Source: Polynucleobacter meluiroseus (GTDB lineage Bacteria; Verrucomicrobiota; Verrucomicrobiia; Opitutales; UBA953). Taken from it: a stretch of 9,436 nt of DNA. Both the position numbers and the translations under genes were made by a program. Location of the stretch: positions 1 through 9,436 of the forward strand of contig CALPIW020000039.1 in NCBI GenBank assembly GCA_943323725.2, written 5' to 3'. This document shows, piece after piece, positions 9,001 to 9,436 of this stretch (positions are counted from its first letter, which is position 1; each line of letters starts with the position of its first letter). The notes under the pieces are model-generated. The model had not been told where the DNA came from. It did no database searches and worked only from the letters and a program-made list of their open reading frames with translations.

Positions 9001-9436
9001 CGTCTTCGGTAACGGTCCGCTGACCTTCGCCTCCGTCAACGCCCCGTTCCGCCTGGCGGCCGCGCTCCCGAACGCCGACGCGGACCTTTCGTCAGCGGCC
9101 AACCTCACCAGCATCGTCATCAACGGCGGCGCCAAGTTCGATACCAACCGCGCCGCCGACGGCGACACGGTGGTCTTCGCGCGCGGTATCGGCGCCTATG
9201 GGGCGACGGGCACCTTCCAGAAGCAGGGTCGCGGCGTCCTCCGCTTGGACGGCATCAACACCTATCTCGGCAATACCGAAGTCATCGGTCGCACTACCGG
9301 CAACGGCGTCAGCGCGTTGCACCTCAACAACGCCAATCCCTTCAACGCCGGTTACGCCGTCAACGGCGCGGCCGCGCAGACGCAGCTCTATTTCAATCCC
9401 CATTCTTCGGGCACCAACAACGACTTGCCCGGCTCC
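2..9436 (+). CDS. Giant autotransporter-associated beta-strand-repeat (PATR) surface protein, internal fragment
   Basis: One frame is open across all 3145 codons, with no stop and no plausible start, so both ends are missing. The translation is rich in Gly, Ala, Thr, Asn, Ser, Val and Leu, contains few Trp, and no Cys was found. At least twelve PATR-like units (PF12951/TIGR02601 type) are recognisable; the clearest cores are GGLTKTGVGSLTL near residue 775 and GGLTKMGTGVLALSGANTF near residue 2160. Between them lie GTGIPxG modules (four), GSGY modules (two), RLGGGG modules (two) and Trp-containing linkers. PATRs are known from passenger domains of type V-secreted proteins and from giant verrucomicrobial and planctomycetal surface proteins, where they form beta-solenoids. 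A secreted structural or adhesive role is inferred from this. No catalytic motif, metal site, membrane segment or sorting signal is visible. The exact function and anchoring cannot be decided from this fragment. The family call is firm; the role is not. Confidence 0.93.
86..268 (+). repeat. GTGIPxG module, copy A
   Basis: About 61 codons matching three other segments in this protein. The core is VGQPITGAGIPTGAYIAAIV followed by a short beta-strand ITLSV and a Thr/Ala-rich end (PATATSG). It has the pattern strand, GLxVG, GxGIPxG, V-x-x-V, D/N-x-x, T-L-S-V. I know this type of short beta unit from large bacterial surface proteins and phage tail-associated proteins, but cannot name a domain accession with certainty. 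The copies are clearly homologous in protein but diverged in DNA, so the duplication is not recent. Confidence 0.75.
269..1297 (+). other. Beta-rich region of the giant protein without recognisable PATR units
   Basis: This 343-residue stretch lies between modules A and B and has no full PATR core. It contains more Phe, Tyr, Arg and Asn than the rest, for example FGNYNFIDLGLGTTLTINQ near residue 195 and the GNFIIDSGTLQVTST strand pair near residue 247. The alternating hydrophobic pattern and Gly/Asn turns fit a beta-solenoid. The section ending SSNWFIRNTGAQDDFVNAMI resembles the unit that often precedes PATR cores. No enzyme motif was seen. It could hold a distinct, unrecognised domain. Confidence 0.5.
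1298..1480 (+). repeat. GTGIPxG module, copy B
   Basis: The second copy of the module seen at 86-268, with core VTGTGIPAGAYVASVTNGTT followed by FELSVGATEANTG. GIPxGAY is shared exactly with copy A, making A and B the closest pair by eye. It is preceded by an Ala/Gly linker (MIGGAGADVALAAG) and followed directly by the Trp-containing linker NKSITPW. Confidence 0.75.
1481..2005 (+). other. Trp-containing linker and lead-in strands before PATR 1
   Basis: Begins YALNKSITPWLVAQSFINS and continues with GLGLRALDLTNDYATF and NVREALTGDLTLGANASVN. This order (PW linker, GLRxLD, EYAT-like segment, then short L-T-L-G-A strands) is one I associate with beta-strand-repeat proteins of Verrucomicrobiota, where it separates successive solenoid blocks. 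That comparison is from memory. The segment ends with the lead-in to the first PATR core. Confidence 0.55.
2006..2134 (+). repeat. PATR unit 1 (with internal insertion)
   Basis: The core HITKSGRGTLVLSGANT matches the PATR consensus well, and TTINEGVLQI matches the usual second half. Between them lie about ten extra residues (GGGVRSLTPSTTYWG region) where the family normally has only a short TGG turn. The insertion is in frame and probably forms a surface loop on the solenoid. Confidence 0.85.
2306..2416 (+). repeat. PATR unit 2
   Basis: GGAGIGGLTKTGVGSLTL followed by STFTGSTRVDNGRLIL is a near-canonical unit. Lead-in strands at 2159-2300 (GGLTLAGGTLRL, then GGTLDVTSNELVLANPI) show the usual pattern for the coil before a PATR core. 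Confidence 0.9.
2552..3010 (+). repeat. GSGY-type module copy 1, split by a GTGIPxG module
   Basis: The left part (2552-2761) has NPGQGFTSAPIITF, then DGVITGITLTDPGLY and FAPVATV. The right part (2963-3010) has GGVGGNSASIVV. In the second copy (5444-5680) the corresponding pieces, VPTVTLTGGGGAGATVTV, run together without interruption. Here 67 residues of another module separate them. The outer sequence before (LQLGNADGASHQTVSSLSG) and after (SNAIIGGASAVSNLTV) also reads like one PATR lead-in unit split by the GSGY module. This gives a two-level nest. Copy boundaries are good to a few codons. Confidence 0.7.
2762..2962 (+). repeat. GTGIPxG module, copy C (nested)
   Basis: The third copy, with core VGSTIIGAGIAAGTTVVAVV, then TQLTLSQNASVANGADLYIS. 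The proline of GIP is replaced by alanine here. It lies between the two halves of the GSGY module and is 67 codons long, so it keeps the frame. It and its left junction hold three GTA codons (2759, 2768, 2885), which are rare elsewhere in this C-ending gene. That is weak support for a separate origin. Confidence 0.72.
3101..3235 (+). repeat. PATR unit 3
   Basis: IGGAGLNQDN leads into GIIKSGVGTLTLSGETLSYL, with second half GQTTVLGGRLNLTGG. The GVGTLTLSG core is canonical, while ANTYTGG is replaced by ETLSYLGQ. It directly follows the nested module region. Confidence 0.88.
3236..3631 (+). other. Solenoid cap-like segment ending a repeat block
   Basis: Contains SVKVNAGAILNFNN, LGFDVGSLAAYDRITT, INLTGLTGLTAGSYELIT and NFSLGDLRSFGGHTFSL. 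This order (FDxxSxxxYDxI, then LTAGxYxLI, then a GxxFSLxxT strand) is typical of the closing segment of beta-strand-repeat blocks in PEP-CTERM-type verrucomicrobial proteins, as I recall the family. It is followed at once by the YW linker, so it probably ends one structural block. Confidence 0.55.
3632..4090 (+). other. YW-type linker opening the next repeat block
   Basis: LPTDLYWRVGADVSWSSLNY is followed by FPGVANQLIFSAA, DGSFTVGNLRFTS, ADGITIEDNAGAVLIS and LGADQTWSIAGTG. The order YW, SW, NW-like, P-G, V-I-F, then ITI, then APIxLGxxQTW is the standard opening of a PATR block in this kind of protein. The serine codon TCA at 3674 is the only TCA, TTA or CTA codon in frame from here to 8761. 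Confidence 0.6.
4091..4189 (+). repeat. PATR unit 4 (degenerate first half)
   Basis: LAGDSLTFSGVNTYGGTTSF carries the LTFSGVNTYGGTT part clearly, but the LTKxGxG part has become GNDLLIAGLAGD. It completes the block that opens with the YW linker. Confidence 0.75.
4280..4405 (+). repeat. NNQSTxFSG lead-in unit, copy 1
   Basis: AIGGLSGVGFV, then TLTVGRNNQSTVFSGEI, directly before PATR 5. A related unit (TLRVGNGGQDSAFGGQV) stands before PATR 9. L-x-V-G-x-x-x-Q-x-S-x-F-x-G-x-(I/V) is shared. This lead-in is a familiar partner of PATR cores. Confidence 0.75.
4406..4522 (+). repeat. PATR unit 5
   Basis: GLSLTKVGNGALTLSGALSH followed by SGDTRVNGGTLNLTG. Both halves are canonical apart from ALSHSG in place of ANTYTG. 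A small five-residue extension (GGLTG) precedes the usual core. Confidence 0.9.
4523..5443 (+). other. Long beta-helix stretch with irregular G-x-F/L turns
   Basis: About 307 residues with no PATR core but strong periodic strands: AVSVYNQTAGAVRLFTT, ARIGYGYFNLTGGLFQM, AAVGVGYVGGTGVLNNA, GQIGIVLGGTGTHGTLNIAG and GGTLRANAAI. The repeating YNQTxGxV, GYxxFNLTGGxF, GVLNN and GTLNIxGG elements match the pattern-of-observations segment common in verrucomicrobial beta-strand-repeat proteins, which ends in GGTLRAN and IDTNGF (here near residue 1792). A right-handed parallel beta-helix is inferred. Confidence 0.6.
5444..5680 (+). repeat. GSGY-type module copy 2 (uninterrupted)
   Basis: GDLSITGGSGYVGAPAVVF, then NGQVTGIVITSPGTY, then VPTVTLTGGGGAGATVTV. 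It is two tandem half-units of the form I-T-x-x-G-x-G-Y-x-x-x-P-x-(V)-x-(F/L). About 79 codons. It sits between IDTNGF and the next PATR core and serves as the intact reference for the split copy at 2552-3010. Confidence 0.78.
5696..5809 (+). repeat. PATR unit 6
   Basis: GRIVKTGLGTLSFSGVNTF followed by ETAIAINNGAVAVAAGGAL. The first half is canonical, while the second half has lost the TGGTT turn. It follows the GSGY module after a short ALNTANTA spacer. Confidence 0.85.
5972..6133 (+). repeat. RLGGGG module, copy 1
   Basis: A 54-codon unit: AIDLRKS, then GDVTYTGVFTP, then YRLGGGGSVLNF and DITG. The second copy at 8675-8836 is also 54 codons, with IDFR, DLTYAG, VRLGGGG and AITG in the same order. 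Homology appears to extend upstream (LDRFTHAGSTGVVAVTAATA here, VDKIGFGSLGTVALRAANA there). Confidence 0.78.
6149..6241 (+). repeat. PATR unit 7 (degenerate)
   Basis: VDIIGNSVAFSGTNTFRGGL followed by NAGGTLQVLS. The FSGTNTFRGG turn and GGTLQV strand are clear, while LTKxGxG is lost. It follows RLGGGG copy 1 closely. Confidence 0.75.
6476..6571 (+). repeat. PATR unit 8 (best match)
   Basis: GGLTKMGTGVLALSGANTF, then TGGTTVIDGSILL, is the cleanest PATR unit in the window, matching the family consensus at almost every position. The lead-in (GGITLVGSVLLDTNGNNVEL, then AGSIGN) is also typical. Confidence 0.95.
6668..6823 (+). repeat. NNQSTxFSG lead-in unit, copy 2
   Basis: FTIGGLNAGSQQ, then LGNAITLRVGNGGQDSAFGG, leading into PATR 9. 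It matches the unit at 4280-4405 in order and motif, but QST has become QDS. Confidence 0.7.
6824..6913 (+). repeat. PATR unit 9
   Basis: GGLTKIGSGTLNINATAQTY followed by TGATTIITGAPG. The first half is canonical, while the second strand is shorter than usual. After it the sequence changes to a new Thr/Ala-rich region. Confidence 0.9.
6914..7531 (+). other. Thr/Ser-rich linker region between repeat blocks
   Basis: Contains LISASSVLIMGGVSAPQIAT, LNAQ-like LDAAQLANLGNGSGRLLINA, TQTFASTTLGTGASDIVIT, LLTLGAITRGRGATLFVG and TDWAMKNAGNVWLTA. The order QTF-x-x-T-x-L, then LGAITRxxGxTxxF, then DWA, resembles the connector between blocks in verrucomicrobial beta-strand-repeat proteins. It ends ATANYGQ, directly before module D. 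Confidence 0.55.
7532..7720 (+). repeat. GTGIPxG module, copy D
   Basis: The fourth copy, with core VGAIVSGTGIPVGASIQSTN, then TITISAPATATASGLTFTV. PATAT is shared with copy A. It sits between NYGQ and QNVNFTQTN. If removed, these would join as NYGQNVNF, which would read like the usual Thr/Asn linker, so this copy also looks inserted. Confidence 0.75.
7721..8041 (+). other. Linker strands leading to PATR 10
   Basis: QNVNFTQTNTAAWTTQTINS, LRMNASTAANLLIGAGQTIT, STGGILFGSGAAAA, then GRELVIFANNNLLTINAVLG. The order QTINSLRxN, then LTIxTGGIL, then RELVI-x-x-NN-LTI is a standard lead-in in this family, as I recall it. Confidence 0.6.
8042..8122 (+). repeat. PATR unit 10 (degenerate)
   Basis: GLAKNDVLLNANSTYSGDTY followed by ISGVRVR. 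LAKNDVLLNANSTYSGDTYI aligns with LTKxGxGTLTLSGANTYTGxTTV, with several replacements and one or two positions missing in the first half. Confidence 0.75.
8123..8674 (+). other. Beta-helix stretch with GWEE segment
   Basis: TAPFGTGLNGNIYIYGNNGG, RNWYIIGGGWEESSSGNHHG, AIRLGNGATLQGTLNLMGDS and NFTADNTGWAGSFDIGSGGY. The WxxxGxGWxE, GAIRLxNGAxLxG, L-x-G-D-x-x-I order is known to me from the coil region after PATR units in this family. No active-site pattern was seen despite the His/Glu cluster. Confidence 0.55.
8675..8836 (+). repeat. RLGGGG module, copy 2
   Basis: TIDFRAVNAAG, then EDLTYAGTYSPHVV, then NVRLGGGGATLTYTGAITG. It has the same length (54 codons) and order as copy 1. It is followed, as copy 1 is, by a degenerate PATR within about 50 bases. 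Confidence 0.78.
8885..8977 (+). repeat. PATR unit 11 (degenerate)
   Basis: TVVLNPTTPGANTYAGGTTI keeps the LxxxxPGANTYAGGTTI half clearly, with no LTKxGxG half. The next strand is YVAVEV. Confidence 0.75.
9209..9325 (+). repeat. PATR unit 12
   Basis: GTFQKQGRGVLRLDGINTYL followed by GNTEVIG and then NGVSALHLNN. LTKxGxGTLxLxGxNTYxGxT is recognisable as FQKQGRGVLRLDGINTYLGNT, with an extended second strand (RTTGNGVSALHL). The remaining sequence to 9436 continues as solenoid-like coding sequence, so further repeats are likely beyond the window. Confidence 0.82.

Noticed and set aside
1..9436. CRISPR array, tRNA/rRNA genes, terminators, insertion sequence ends
   Set aside because: No regular direct repeats with spacers, no RNA gene landmarks, no hairpin followed by a T-run and no transposase similarity were seen; all sequence is accounted for by one coding frame.

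Overview
The whole 9.4 kb window is the inside of one giant gene. Reading from base 2 on the + strand, I translated 3145 consecutive codons to the last base without a stop, a frameshift, a gene boundary or a recognisable start. The gene therefore begins before the window and ends after it. No intergenic DNA, RNA gene, promoter, terminator, CRISPR array or insertion sequence is visible.

The product is a low-complexity, Gly/Ala/Thr/Asn/Ser/Val/Leu-rich protein with no cysteine that I could find. It is built from autotransporter-associated beta-strand repeats (PATR, the PF12951/TIGR02601 family; typical core GGLTKxGxGTLTLSGANTYTGGTT). This points to a secreted or cell-surface beta-helix or beta-solenoid protein of a Gram-negative-type bacterium. 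GC is about two thirds in the lines I counted, codons mostly end in C, and the module order resembles giant beta-strand-repeat proteins I know from Verrucomicrobiota, especially Opitutaceae-like species. I suggest that group with moderate confidence; nothing here proves it. The ends of the protein, which would show a signal peptide and a PEP-CTERM or autotransporter-barrel anchor, lie outside the window.

Layout: 2-1480 holds two copies (A, B) of a roughly 60-residue GTGIPxG module around a long region without PATRs. 1481-2551 is a Trp-containing linker and PATRs 1-2. 2552-3010 is a nested arrangement, with module C sitting inside a GSGY-type module. 3011-4522 has PATR 3, a YW-type linker and PATRs 4-5. 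4523-5443 is a long right-handed-helix-like stretch. 5444-5680 is a second, uninterrupted GSGY module. 5696-6913 carries PATRs 6-9 and the first RLGGGG module. 6914-8041 is a linker region with module D. 8042-9436 has PATRs 10-12 and the second RLGGGG module.

The main points for a second look are the nested modules at 2552-3010, the four dispersed GTGIPxG modules, and a duplicated two-module block (about 5918-6241 and 8615-8977). Together they suggest that the giant gene grew by moving and copying in-frame modules. Long reading frames in other frames, including one of about 1.7 thousand codons on the - strand, are judged to be shadows of this gene.
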